Assembly: GCA_050953005.1 (NCBI GenBank)
Contig: JBMNLV010000008.1
Coordinates: forward strand, 1 to 64,000
Source of the DNA: UBA6115 sp050953005
Lineage (GTDB): Bacteria > Bacillota > Clostridia > Christensenellales > Aristaeellaceae
DNA: 64,000 bases
Reading direction: 5' to 3'
In this document: one piece after another, positions 1-8,885 of the stretch
Numbering within the stretch: position 1 is the stretch's first letter
How the letters are laid out: each line of letters opens with the position of its first letter
Program-made: the position numbers and the translations under genes
Notes under the pieces: generated by a model
Seen by the model: the letters and a program-made list of their open reading frames with translations, nothing else
Databases searched by the model: none
Told to the model about the DNA's origin: nothing

Positions 1-608
1 AGATCCGCGCCGGCCAAGATATTGCTCCACTGGTCATCCCCGCCCATTTGCAGCCTGCAGCCATAGCGGCGGAACAATTCCAAGAAATCATAGGCCTGCA
101 TGATCATATAGTTGAATTCCAGAAAGGTCAGCCCCTTTTCCATACGCAGGCGGTAAGCCTCAGCTGTAAGCATGCGGTTGACAGAAAACAAAGGGCCGAT
201 TTCGCGTAGGAAGGGCAGGTATTTCAAGGGCACCAGCCAGTCGGCATTGTTGACCATCAGTGCCTTGTCATTGTCAAAGCAGATAAAGCGTGACAGTTGC
301 TGGCGGATCTTTTCGGCGTTATAGGCAATGGTTTCAAGGGAGAGCATTTGGCGCAATTCTGTTTTACCGGTAGGGTCTGCCACCTGCACCGTACCCCCGC
401 CCACCAGGGCGATGGGGATATGGCCGGCTTGTTGCATATGGCGCATGGCAATGACCGGAATAAAGTGGCCAAAATGAAGGCTGGGTGCTGTAGGGTCAAA
501 GCCGATATAAAAGGTTGTAGGTTCGCGCTCCAGTTGCTTGTAGAGCTCCTCTTCAAAGGTGGTCTGGGCAATCAGGCCGCGCTCTTTCAGGGAATCAAGA
601 ATGTGCAT
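1..608 (-). CDS. tyrS: Tyrosyl-tRNA synthetase, N-terminal part (runs off the window)
   Basis: Charges tRNA-Tyr with tyrosine in the cytoplasm. The first 202 residues are present and the frame stays open to base 1, so the C-terminal part lies outside the window. Seen: a class I HIGH signature in the form HFGH at residues 45-48 after the YIGFDPTAPSL stretch typical of TyrRS, and the tyrosine-pocket region MGGDDQWSN at about 188-196. The start is ATG at 606-608, with a GGAGG ribosome site at 615-619 at normal spacing. A good sigma-A promoter lies about 40 bases upstream. No T-box leader (AGGGTGGNACCGCG on the coding strand) was seen, although many clostridial tyrS genes have one. The family assignment is very secure. 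Confidence 0.95.
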   Translation of the reverse strand, partial: MHILDSLKERGLIAQTTFEEELYKQLEREPTTFYIGFDPTAPSLHFGHFIPVIAMRHMQQAGHIPIALVGGGTVQVADPTGKTELRQMLSLETIAYNAEKIRQQLSRFICFDNDKALMVNNADWLVPLKYLPFLREIGPLFSVNRMLTAEAYRLRMEKGLTFLEFNYMIMQAYDFLELFRRYGCRLQMGGDDQWSNILAGAD

Positions 609-649
609 GGGGCGCCTCCAATCTGTTGATGAAGTAGTCAAGTTGTAAA

Positions 650-679
650 ATTATAGAATCCATAACACTGAACTGTCAA
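650..679 (-). promoter_or_regulatory. Sigma-A promoter of tyrS
   Basis: On the minus strand a perfect TTGACA (674-679) and a perfect TATAAT (650-655) are separated by 18 bases, ending about 40 bases before the tyrS start codon. Confidence 0.85.
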
Positions 680-855
680 GGAAAGAGCGGGACTTCTACT
701 GACCACGTAAGAAAAACAGATGAGTAGATTTACACGATAGTTTGTCTTGATTTGTCTTGATCGCGCACGGGGTGCGCACGGTACGGAAACTCAGGAACAT
801 AAAATTGTTTTATGCTGAAAGTATTAAGAAACCCTTGATTTAATCGTCCATTGAA

Positions 856-1278
856 CTATGCAGTTTGTTTCATGGTATAATAAGGTAAGAAAAGCAGCCT
901 TGTATTGACCGGCATGCCAATGTAGCTGAAGACATCGACCTCACAGGGCTGCCAGGTGTTCACCACCAGGTTCGCAGTCTGCTGCTGCGCTTCAGGGGTG
1001 GCTGCCCCCGCCAGATAACGCAACACGCCCCCTTCCTCGCGGAGGGCAGCTACAAGCTCTCCAAACTGGACGCTGAAGCGTAAGGGCCTCTGGTACTGCC
1101 TGAGGATGAAGTTTTCCCCTGCTGACGTGCGGTCTTTGTCCGGCGGCTTCTGGGCAAACCAGATTTTCCCCGTTTTCCAGCCCTCCGCTGCCTGCAAAAA
1201 GCCTTCATACACCCAGGCTGGCTCCCAACCAACGGGGAAATCGCTTTGAAAAGCTAGCTTCTTTAGGTAAAAACTCAT
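856..1278 (-). CDS. Hypothetical protein, 140 aa, at the edge of the CRISPR locus
   Basis: Not recognised. A soluble 140-residue protein with no signal peptide or membrane segment, rich in aromatic residues (WEPAWVYEGF near residues 18-27, KIWFAQ near 38-43). The ATG at 1276-1278 has a moderate GAGGAAA site at 9-10 bases spacing. Its first 74 bases overlap the end of the upstream 111-aa reading frame in another frame, which is long for two independent genes. The pair may therefore be one gene of about 225 codons broken by a frameshift. It lies divergent from cas6, so a CRISPR-related role is possible by position only. Confidence 0.5.
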   Translation of the reverse strand: MSFYLKKLAFQSDFPVGWEPAWVYEGFLQAAEGWKTGKIWFAQKPPDKDRTSAGENFILRQYQRPLRFSVQFGELVAALREEGGVLRYLAGAATPEAQQQTANLVVNTWQPCEVDVFSYIGMPVNTRLLFLPYYTMKQTA

Positions 1279-1540
1279 GTGTGGCAGTTTCCTCAGAAAT
1301 CCAACGCAGATCGCTGGCCTTAAGCTCTGTTGTGGCCATCAAGGACAGATCCGTCAAGCCCTGGGTGGGCACCGCAATCTGCCAGCCCGCCCATTGACCG
1401 ACCAGCAGATTAGTCACCAAACGGACCATCCGGGAGGATATTCTCTTGGTTAAGAACGGGACTTCCTCCTGCTGAATAAGGCTTTTCATGGTTAAAGCCA
1501 ACCCTGTCCCCTCAGGAAAGCGCTTGAATGATTTGCTCAT
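1205..1540 (-). CDS. Hypothetical protein, 111 aa, divergent from cas6
   Basis: Not recognised. The start is ATG at 1538-1540, chosen because a clear AGGAG site stands just upstream; the open frame reaches further back into the antisense of cas6, but without support. Basic N-terminus, with a stretch SSRMVRLVTNLLVGQWAGWQIAV that could be a short amphipathic or buried helix. The last 25 codons overlap the next minus-strand gene in a different frame. Either the two are overlapping genes, or they are the halves of one frameshifted gene. It shares the upstream region 1541-1753 with cas6, which reads the other way. Confidence 0.5.
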   Translation of the reverse strand: MSKSFKRFPEGTGLALTMKSLIQQEEVPFLTKRISSRMVRLVTNLLVGQWAGWQIAVPTQGLTDLSLMATTELKASDLRWISEETATHEFLPKEASFSKRFPRWLGASLGV

Positions 1541-1753
1541 ATATTTCTCCTGTTTCTTCACAACGATACAGAAGCCAGGCGATGAAACGCAACAGCCCGC
1601 GCCGGATGCAATCCCTGCCCGTACAACAATCTCAGGTCCCCGGTTCCAAACCCGGATCAGGCTGCGGATCTTCATCTTCCGATTGGTAAGAAGAACCGCC
1701 TTTTGATATGATAACAGAAAAAGAAGCCCCCGAATGAAAGGATATCGTATCTT

Positions 1754-2497
1754 ATGCAACTCCGCGCCGACTTTGCCTTCAATCAGCCAGTGGTTTTGCC
1801 CATTGCACATCACCACATCCTGCAGTCCGCCGTATACGGCCTGATGAAGAACCTGCCTTCCCTTTCCCAGGCATTGCATGATGACAAGCAAAAACCAAAG
1901 CCCCTTTGCTTCAGCGACCTGTCCGGTCCCAAAAAAGCAGCAGACCGGCAAATCGTTTTTTATGATTGTTTCAGCCTGCAAATACGCAGCATCTACCCTG
2001 AAATCATCCTGTCCATGGAGGAGGCTCTGCGTCAAAGCGGATTGCTGCTGGGCAACGACCGGCTTATGCCGCAAACCGCCAGGCTGAGCCAGCCCCTGCT
2101 GAACAAGAGTGAGGCACAGATCGTCATGCGCTCTCCCATTACCGTCCATGCCACCGACGGGGCCGGAAAAAGAAAATACTTCAACCCCTTTCAGGAAGAG
2201 TTTGAAGTCCGCATCAGGGAAAACTTTGCAAGAAAATACCTGGATGCCACAGGAAAGCAGGCTGCGGACGACCTTCATGTAACACCCCTACAGGTAAGCA
2301 ATCAGGACAAATGCGTAACCTTCTATCACCGGAAAAACTTTGCACGTCCCATCGTTATTGAAGCCTGGTATGGCCACTACCGGCTGGCCGGGCCATCTGA
2401 GTATTTGAACTTTTTATACTATAGCGGGCTTGGTGCCCGCAACGGAGCAGGCTTTGGTTTATTTGATGTGATTGAGGATGGCTTCAATACGCCCTGA
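1754..2497 (+). CDS. cas6: Cas6 CRISPR repeat endoribonuclease
   Basis: Cuts the CRISPR repeat transcript to make crRNAs with an 8-nt 5' handle. 247 residues, normal for Cas6. The C-terminal part carries the family glycine-rich loop (SGLGARNGAGFGLFDV, about residues 224-239). The N-terminal part has the first RAMP-like half, with a paired histidine (AHHHILQSAVY, about 18-28) that may supply the catalytic histidine. It is the only rightward gene in the CRISPR block and stands apart from the operon. Its stop overlaps the tail of the convergent gene at 2484 by 14 bases. Repeats of this locus read on the minus strand end in ATTGAAAT, the handle expected from Cas6 cleavage. Confidence 0.9.
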   Translation: MQLRADFAFNQPVVLPIAHHHILQSAVYGLMKNLPSLSQALHDDKQKPKPLCFSDLSGPKKAADRQIVFYDCFSLQIRSIYPEIILSMEEALRQSGLLLGNDRLMPQTARLSQPLLNKSEAQIVMRSPITVHATDGAGKRKYFNPFQEEFEVRIRENFARKYLDATGKQAADDLHVTPLQVSNQDKCVTFYHRKNFARPIVIEAWYGHYRLAGPSEYLNFLYYSGLGARNGAGFGLFDVIEDGFNTP

Positions 2498-2843
2498 AGC
2501 GCACAAAGCTGAAAACAGAAATCTTTTTGTTCCCCTGGGTTACTGTGTTGCGCTGCGAACAGGCAGCATAAACGGGAATCTCTAAGCGTTTCAATCCCTG
2601 TACTACATGGTAAACCAGGGTAAACTCCCCCTGACAGAGTACCGCTACCGGCTGTTTTGCAGCCAGTTCATCCACATACCGGGCAGCCAGTTCTTTTACC
2701 TGCTCAGCATCCCATTCTGCCGGTACTTGCGGAAAGGGGATGTCCTCAATCCGGTCTGCAAAATCCCGGGCGGCGGTCGTTTGCTCCGGCGTCCATTCGG
2801 CAGAAGGGTGGTTAGTGAAGTTTAGAAGTAACTTAATTGCCAT
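2484..2843 (-). CDS. Small CRISPR-associated protein (NHPS..W..Q type), possible ring-nuclease-like fold
   Basis: A 119-residue soluble protein. It begins with a beta-strand-like LLLNFTNHPS motif followed by W..EQ..AA, and later has PVAVLCQGEFTLVYHVV, a second strand-helix unit ending in a strand with C-S-R. I recognise this pattern from small proteins that recur beside type III CRISPR genes and resemble the Csx15/Csx20 class of small Rossmann-like proteins, some of which have been proposed as cyclic-oligoadenylate nucleases. The family name is uncertain. It lies directly downstream (43 bases) of the CARF nuclease on the same strand, which suits an off-switch for that effector. The ribosome site AAGGAAA precedes the ATG. 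Function is inferred from context only. Confidence 0.6.
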   Translation of the reverse strand: MAIKLLLNFTNHPSAEWTPEQTTAARDFADRIEDIPFPQVPAEWDAEQVKELAARYVDELAAKQPVAVLCQGEFTLVYHVVQGLKRLEIPVYAACSQRNTVTQGNKKISVFSFVRFRAY

Positions 2844-2885
2844 GGTTTCCTTGGAAGGTGTCGGATAGCATGTGCATTCCTCCCA

Positions 2886-4835
2886 TTATCCTATAATTTC
2901 ACACGCCAAATCTCTTTCGAGAAAAGATTGATAGTTTACCTCTCTATCCGGTTCATCCTGCAAAAAAACAGCAATTGTCTTAAAGCGTTCCTCCGGAAAA
3001 GGATCCTGTTTTTCCCTCTCAAGTTCGCGATTGATTTCTTTCACAATCTTCTTTGAAAAGGTTTTAATTCGCTCAATCTGAGCCCGACCTTTTACAGTAA
3101 AAATAAAGTAATGGTATTCAGCAAACAGGTAACTATTCTTTTTATGGTCTTTGATTCTCTTTGCCAGATCTCGTGCGTACATAATGTTTTTTGCAGCTTG
3201 CTTAACAACATTGAGCTGTATACAGCTTTCCTCGCTTCCTGTTGCTGCAAACAACATTTTGCACTCGCCAGCAATGATTTTCTTTTCATGAAAAAGTTTA
3301 ACAAGAATGTCTAAGTCTCCATTGCTCCACAATTCATCATCTTCATTTTTCTTATTATTCTTGTTTTCTTCCTCCAAAAAATACAAATCTTTCTTTTTAT
3401 CAAAGTATCCATAAAATTTGATTCCTCTGTCAACGATATATTGTACGTTTGTGTTATTTTTATCAAACGTATAAAGGTTGCGTAACACATCGATTTTTCG
3501 AAGTTCCTCCGCTACTTTCATCTCGCAAATCATTCCCATGATTCTACCATCAACCGGCATGGAAATCTTGGCCAATTGCCCAAAGGGCGACAGCAGTTTT
3601 TGGGAGTTCAGATCAAGCGGCAGCGCCAAACCAAGGCTTACCATTCTCTGGTATATCTCATCCGGTGCATCTGCTATCTTTCCTTTGGATAGATAATTTA
3701 AAAACTCTTCAATTGCAATGACATCAAAGCCGATGGACATCGGAGGAATGGTGACTAAATGCTGTGATTTTTCAAATACATATTGTAAAGGAATTTTCAA
3801 AACCTGCCCCAAAATGGTTAAATACGGCACCGTTCCTTTAAAGCCAGCGGTAATATTAATGCGAAAATCTATTGGAGTAGCAATTTTTCTCTCCAAGTTG
3901 CCAAATTTACCGCCAGCGTTGTATGTAAAGTTAGCATTTCCTGTAACGCTGGCCCACTTGTTATGCAAATCCTCAATATACGCTGTTAAATATTGCATGC
4001 CTGCGGTCTGCATTTTGTCCCCTTCATGTACATTAAGCCCTTGTATTCTTTTGACAGCCTGTACGGGGGTCTTTCCTTCACCTGCGGTTTCCATGTTTTC
4101 CCTTGTGTCCTTGGGCAACACATCATCAATACGCTGAAAATAAACATGGATGGGAACACTGCAACAGTAAAACACAACATGACTTCCACACAACAAAAAA
4201 TCTATCAATTCTGCAGCCTGTTGTCCCGTGTCCGTATCACTAGCCGCTAAAGCATAGTATAGGTTGATGGAAGCATAGTTTTTCCGTTCACTTAATTCTG
4301 AAGCGACAGGCGTTGGTTCAACGCCTGGCTTTTTGCAATAATAGCGAAGCCATTCAGCTATAATGGCCGCTTCTCCTACAAAACTTGGTACTCGTTTAAG
4401 GTATTCTTGTTGTACCCTCTCCAATGACGATGTCTCTTGTGTGCGTGAAGAAACAGACGCATCATATTCTTTGCAGAGAGAAACAAAAGTTTCAAACAAC
4501 GCGCTGCGACAGCAATTCTTATGAAGGGTATCGTGGTCCGCAGCGAATTTCTTTGCTATCTCCTCCGCAATTTTTATGAAGGAGGATAGTTCCGGGGAAT
4601 CCTTAATTAACTGACGGTTGAGACTTCCCTGGGCGTTGTTTGTTGATTGCTTGCTTGGATTATCAAATACCCCCCAGCAAAGCCCAAGTTCTGGCGGTTT
4701 TTGATAGGGCTTTTCTTTTCCTTGGATTTGAGACATCAAACTTCGCATTTTTTCGTAAGTTCCGCCGTTATCATCATAAGACCGCTGAATTGTATTCCAT
4801 AGCCCTACACCAACTGTGGCAACCACTGCCTTCAT
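2886..4835 (-). CDS. CARF-domain effector with C-terminal PD-(D/E)XK nuclease
   Basis: Likely a cyclic-oligoadenylate-activated nuclease of the type III defence response. 649 residues. The N-terminus (VVATVGVGLWNTI, 4-16) together with INITAGFKGTVPYLTILG (326-343) and the VFEKSQHLVTIPP stretch (353-365) match the CARF fold of the APE2256/Csm6 kind, where the second motif lines the ligand pocket. The C-terminal part has a PD-(D/E)XK nuclease pattern: acidic E438, GDLDIL with D507 and D509, then GECK with E524 and K526. A very lysine/asparagine-rich loop (490-500) precedes it. The layout is like Can1/Can2(Card1)-type effectors, but with a long (about 300 residue) CARF region. The gene stands with the small protein at 2484 and is separated from the cas operon by array 1. 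Confidence 0.8.
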   Translation of the reverse strand: MKAVVATVGVGLWNTIQRSYDDNGGTYEKMRSLMSQIQGKEKPYQKPPELGLCWGVFDNPSKQSTNNAQGSLNRQLIKDSPELSSFIKIAEEIAKKFAADHDTLHKNCCRSALFETFVSLCKEYDASVSSRTQETSSLERVQQEYLKRVPSFVGEAAIIAEWLRYYCKKPGVEPTPVASELSERKNYASINLYYALAASDTDTGQQAAELIDFLLCGSHVVFYCCSVPIHVYFQRIDDVLPKDTRENMETAGEGKTPVQAVKRIQGLNVHEGDKMQTAGMQYLTAYIEDLHNKWASVTGNANFTYNAGGKFGNLERKIATPIDFRINITAGFKGTVPYLTILGQVLKIPLQYVFEKSQHLVTIPPMSIGFDVIAIEEFLNYLSKGKIADAPDEIYQRMVSLGLALPLDLNSQKLLSPFGQLAKISMPVDGRIMGMICEMKVAEELRKIDVLRNLYTFDKNNTNVQYIVDRGIKFYGYFDKKKDLYFLEEENKNNKKNEDDELWSNGDLDILVKLFHEKKIIAGECKMLFAATGSEESCIQLNVVKQAAKNIMYARDLAKRIKDHKKNSYLFAEYHYFIFTVKGRAQIERIKTFSKKIVKEINRELEREKQDPFPEERFKTIAVFLQDEPDREVNYQSFLERDLACEIIG

Positions 4836-5077
4836 CTGCTTGTGTCTTCCTTTCTTTCAATCTGCTTATGACAAACCACCCATATATAACCCATTCAAAC
4901 GCAATGCTCAGTGATAGCATCGGCATACTTGCTGTTCGTTTCGGTATGTACGCAGTACCACTATAACACAGGTAAAGACAAAGCACAGCACAAACCCTGT
5001 TTTTTATTATACAGCCTGACTATACAGCGCATCATAACAAGTAAGCCGTCTTAAAGCATAAACCCATGAAGCCCAAA

Positions 5078-5858
5078 ACTTTAACACTTCATAGGTACGG
5101 TGCGGAACTGACGCTATATAAGCGTGCGCCAGGGTCTATTAGAGTTGCCATAAATGATTTCAATACCTCATAGGTACGGTGCGGAACCTAATCGTCAGGA
5201 TAAGGAGAGTAAACAGTGGCAATTGGAGGCATTTCAATACCTCATAGGTACGGTGCGGAACACAATTGAGGATTTTATGCAACTATGCAAGTTTAAATTT
5301 CAATACCTCATAGGTACGGTGCGGAACGCGTTCATGAAGGCTCTGGGAATCGAAGGGAAGGTCAACAACTATGACCATTTCAATACCTCATAGGTACGGT
5401 GCGGAACTGAAGGTGCTTACACAGTTGAAGGAGGAAGGCACCATTGACGGAAACCATTTCAATACCTCATAGGTACGGTGCGGAACCAAAGATGGTTGAA
5501 GAGGTGGTTTTCTTTTCTCAGTGTGACTTTGAATTTCAATACCTCATAGGTACGGTGCGGAACGCGTAGCCGCACGCCTGACGTTCGAGAAATTGCAGAA
5601 ACTGTACAAATTTCAATACCTCATAGGTACGGTGCGGAACAAAGAATTCTTGTATGTCGGGTATACGGAGTACCTGAAGGATTTCAATACCTCATAGGTA
5701 CGGTGCGGAACCTGGAGGATCGGCCGGATTTTCTTGAGTCTGCTGGATTTCAATACCTCATAGGTACGGTGCGGAACATGGCTATTAAGGGTGAGATAAA
5801 TGTAAGACCTTGGGTGGGAGAGTAAGGATTTCAATACCTCATAGGTACGGTGCGGAAC
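5078..5858 (-). CRISPR. CRISPR array 1: 11 repeats, 10 spacers
   Basis: The 31-bp repeat on the plus strand begins ATTTCAATACCTC and ends GGTACGGTGCGGAAC; read on the minus strand it ends ATTGAAAT. Repeats start at 5078, 5157, 5231, 5297, 5377, 5456, 5533, 5610, 5681, 5747 and 5828; spacers are 35-50 bases. The leftmost copy (5078-5108) is degenerate over its first half, as expected at the trailer end. A leader with a promoter lies to the right, so transcription runs leftward. The repeat holds a small palindrome (TACCT...AGGTA). All ten spacers have an open frame on the plus strand. Confidence 0.97.
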
Positions 5859-6180
5859 TGAAGTAAAACTCACATTCTTATGGCTATCATACTTGATGAA
5901 ATCCCCAAAAGCAAGGGTTTTGGGCAAAAAAGTTACCTCCATCTCAGAATCTTTCGAAAACGATTTCACGTTGATTTTTCAGGCAAAACCGGATTTTTAC
6001 TCTGCCTGCCGGTTCAGCCGTCGGAGATGGAGGTAACTTATGCATTGATTTTGTACGGTTTTCGTTCCGTTTTTCGCGTTACACACCTCAAACCCCTTGA
6101 AAACACTCATAAAACATGGAGGCAACTTTTTTATGCACCCCGACAGAACATATTCGTGCAAAATCTTTAACCATATGATT
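5859..6180 (-). promoter_or_regulatory. Leader of CRISPR array 1
   Basis: Sequence right of array 1 that is conserved beside arrays 2 and 3. A promoter lies at 5886-5914. Further out are three copies of a GATGGAGGYAACTT-type motif: an inverted copy at 5930-5945 and direct copies near 6024-6044 and 6115-6135, the latter two followed by ATGCA. The inverted and first direct copies share a perfect 13-bp palindromic arm (5933-5945 with 6024-6036). This is probably where the adaptation complex is guided to the first repeat. Confidence 0.85.
5886..5914 (-). promoter_or_regulatory. Array 1 promoter
   Basis: Minus strand TTGCTT (5909-5914), 17 bases, TATGAT (5886-5891), located 28 bases from the first repeat. 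The same boxes with the same 17-base spacing occur at arrays 2 and 3. Confidence 0.75.
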
Positions 6181-6257
6181 AAAACATGCTATGCTGCCAA
6201 TCAGAATCTTGGTTCACAATAAACGCGGCGTTACCGCGCCCGAGGGAGGGGTACCCA

Positions 6258-6655
6258 TGCAAAACCTGATTGACATGCCATCCAGTTTGCCGTAGTGGCA
6301 CACAGTGGCGCCCGCCGCAAGGGAAAAAACATACCATACATCCTCCACCCATTGGAGGCCGCCGCCATTGTTAGCAGCGTGACCGATAATCTGGAGGAGG
6401 TTGCCGCCGCTGTGTTGCACGATGTGCTGGAGGATACCAATACCACCGAAGATAAATAAGTTGTCCAGCATACGCGCCATTCGTGAGGACCTGCGTCGAG
6501 AAGGCGGCAGACTGTGGGACCGATTCAACCAAAAGGACAAAAACATGTACGCCTGGTATTACATCAGCATTGCGGACACGACAAGCGAACTGAAAGAGTT
6601 CACAGCCAGGCAGGAATACCTGTGGTTCGCCCACGAAGCGTTCGGGGATGACTGC
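6258..6655 (+). pseudogene. Decayed HD-domain phosphohydrolase (RelA/SpoT-hydrolase-like)
   Basis: Broken coding remnant. A start-like ATG at 6258 opens a frame that ends at a TAG near 6294. A shifted frame then reads HAIQFAVVAHSGARRKGK, YILHPLEAAAIV and AAAVLHDVLEDT, the H...HD signature of small HD phosphohydrolases, and ends at a TAA near 6461. After an apparent internal deletion, a third stretch reads IRAIREDLRREGGRLW, FNQKDKNMYAWYYIS and ELKEFTARQEY, the C-terminal half of the same family. The first breaks are frameshifts and the middle third is missing. It lies between array 1 and the end of the cas operon and appears non-functional. Bases 6656-6884 hold nothing I recognise. Confidence 0.75.
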
Positions 6656-6884
6656 GTTACATGTTCGCCCCCTGCGCCTTCTTCTACATGCCAGTAAACA
6701 CCTTCAGCGGCTTGCGCGCGGGGATTTCTGTGCTTACAGTTGGTTGCGAAAAAATTTGGTCGTCCGTGTCAACCGATACATCAACCAACTCCCGCGTATA
6801 CGCCTCAACGTAAGCGTCAAACATAGACACGTCTTACTGTTCAAAAGCCTATAAAGCCCGCAAACCCTTTGAGCAAGCGTACAC

Positions 6885-8885
6885 TTACCTAAAAGGTTGT
6901 TTTCCGCGTCTACCGCCGCCCCTGTTTGGGTTCTGATTTCGATTTCCCTGCTGGTTTCTGCCTTGTGGATTGTTTTGTTGTCTGTTGGGAAACATTGGAA
7001 GGCTTAAGTCCGGTGCCGTTGGGGACGGAAGAATATATTTATACTTTGGAGCCATAACAGAACCTCTATTTTCAGCGAAAAACTTAAAGCCTGGATATTG
7101 TACGCTCATTTTGCTGTTTAGATGATTACGCAAAAGAGCAATCGTATTCTGATATCCCTCATTATTCTCCTTGGCGAATGATTCAAACGCTTCACTCATT
7201 GCCTTTTCTCTAAGTATTGTAACTTCTTTTTCCACATCGCCCTGCTCCCCTTGTGCGCATTTCCCCCAAGCCTCAAGAAAATATGGCTTTAAAGAATACG
7301 TCACTATGCCTTCCTTAATTTGTAATGAACGAATAAACGCTCTACATACCTCAATCCGTACACTACCAAAACCCAGCGGCTTGCCACGTCCCAGCTTGTG
7401 CGCCAATTGCGGAGCAAGCATCAGCAAACTAATCAGCCGTTTGAGGTCTGTGTCTGATATACGGTCAAAATACATACGGAATGAAAAAACAGAACCTGGT
7501 TTTACCGGCCGGATACTGACATTTAATTCTCCAGTGGGAATATTATTACCTTGCATACTGTTCTTGGCATGCCAGTACATTTTCCGCCCCCGCAGTTTAG
7601 GCAACTGCTCGGGTGTATAGATCCGATGATTGGGGACAGGTTTTCCGTCCTTATATGAATATGTAGTTTCATAGTCATAAGTCCTGTAATCACCTTTTTT
7701 GGTAACGGTATAAAACTCCATGGAACTCAGCTTGGGAGTAAGAAGTGTAGCCAGGGTGACAGGGGAAAAGGCAAGACTTTCTTTTTTACCTCTTGCATCA
7801 CCAACCCGCACCCTGCTACCCAAGGCACCTTGATCCCCTACCATGCCGAACAAAGCACAAGCAGGGCACAAGTTCTTTGGATTGCTACACGGTTTATAGG
7901 TCCTTGCCATTTTGGACAACTGATTATAGTATACGCTACGGGACATATTGGCCGGGGACAAGTAATACCTTGTCTCTAGGTTACTGCTAATTTCATCATA
8001 GAATACCGGCAAGCCGCTGTCAGTTCGTGCAATTTTTAAATCATACCCTATGTACTGATTATGAGGAACTGGGTGCTTTGTAGTATGTTTGTTAATCTTA
8101 GTGTCTCGATACGATTTCAAAACCTCTTTCAGGCGCTCAATATCTTCCTGCTTCATTCGAATGGGCGCTTCTTCAGCCTTTGCTACAAAAAGATGGTCTC
8201 CTTTTTTCTTATCAAAATATTCACCCAACAGCACTACGCCCTGAGTGCTGCCTTCGCCGTACCTGCGTTCTTTCTCCACATCAAACCTTAATACTGAGCC
8301 GGTTTTCAGTTTATGGCATCCCGCTTTACCGGGCAAAGAAATCTGCCACGGGTTCCCTTTGCCAGTCTCTTTATGTTTATACCAGGTTTCGGGTCTTTCT
8401 TTAGCATCCTTAAAATGATATCTCGTTTCAAGACAATATCGTCTAGCCGGTCGCAAAAACCATGTTTCTTTTCCATCAGTATTCTCACAGAAAAGCAAAC
8501 CTGGTTTTCTGGAATTGGGTACCCGGGAATGCAGGGGTACATCTGTCAGCGTGGACATGCAGGAGTTGGTCAGGGCTTCGTACACGCTGCGCAAAGCGCC
8601 CCTGAGGGAACTGCCCGGGATGATAGGAGTTTGCGGAGGATAGCCTTTTTCCCGAAATTGTTTTTCTGATAAGTCCTCGTAGGAAAAAAACTCATAGCTC
8701 TTATGCTTAGTCGAAGGGTCAGCAAACACATACTCATTGCTGGTATTTGGAATCAATAACGGTGTCAAGGTTTTTAGTTCGCATTCCAGATAGCCCGTCA
8801 GCAACTTATCTTCTGATGATAGAGCTTCGGCATCGGAACGTTTTTCTCCCAAGGAAACAAAATTGTATGGATTGATAAAAGTCAT
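6885..8885 (-). CDS. Type III-D RAMP protein, TIGR03986 family-like
   Basis: Backbone subunit of the type III-D effector complex. 666 residues with several RAMP features: LLTGYLECELKTLTPLLI (28-45), IIPGSSLRGALRSVYEAL (88-105), a zinc-ribbon-like CSNPKNLCPACALFGMVG segment, and a late glycine-rich RGKPLGFGSVRI. These motifs and the place after csx19 match the TIGR03986 group of III-D systems. The last about 35 residues are a low-complexity tail of N, Q, G and R (for example QQGNRNQNPNRGGGRRGK), likely RNA-binding or disordered. The start ATG overlaps the csx19 stop by four bases (ATGA), so the genes are translationally coupled. It is the last gene of the leftward operon. Confidence 0.85.
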   Translation of the reverse strand: MTFINPYNFVSLGEKRSDAEALSSEDKLLTGYLECELKTLTPLLIPNTSNEYVFADPSTKHKSYEFFSYEDLSEKQFREKGYPPQTPIIPGSSLRGALRSVYEALTNSCMSTLTDVPLHSRVPNSRKPGLLFCENTDGKETWFLRPARRYCLETRYHFKDAKERPETWYKHKETGKGNPWQISLPGKAGCHKLKTGSVLRFDVEKERRYGEGSTQGVVLLGEYFDKKKGDHLFVAKAEEAPIRMKQEDIERLKEVLKSYRDTKINKHTTKHPVPHNQYIGYDLKIARTDSGLPVFYDEISSNLETRYYLSPANMSRSVYYNQLSKMARTYKPCSNPKNLCPACALFGMVGDQGALGSRVRVGDARGKKESLAFSPVTLATLLTPKLSSMEFYTVTKKGDYRTYDYETTYSYKDGKPVPNHRIYTPEQLPKLRGRKMYWHAKNSMQGNNIPTGELNVSIRPVKPGSVFSFRMYFDRISDTDLKRLISLLMLAPQLAHKLGRGKPLGFGSVRIEVCRAFIRSLQIKEGIVTYSLKPYFLEAWGKCAQGEQGDVEKEVTILREKAMSEAFESFAKENNEGYQNTIALLRNHLNSKMSVQYPGFKFFAENRGSVMAPKYKYILPSPTAPDLSLPMFPNRQQNNPQGRNQQGNRNQNPNRGGGRRGKQPFR

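Noticed and set aside
257..571. 104-aa minus-strand frame
   Set aside because: It is a shadow of tyrS, whose real frame carries HFGH and GGDDQW.
609..855. T-box riboswitch upstream of tyrS
   Set aside because: No AGGGTGGNACCGCG-type sequence or terminator was found; the promoter lies only about 40 bases before the start, leaving no room for a T-box.
1205..2278. 357-codon minus-strand frame across cas6
   Set aside because: Most of it is antisense to cas6. Only the last 111 codons, which have their own ribosome site, are kept as a gene.
5154..5969. Open frames running through array 1 on both strands
   Set aside because: They translate repeat-spacer units (for example repeated FQYLIGTVRN) and have no gene features; the region is a CRISPR array.
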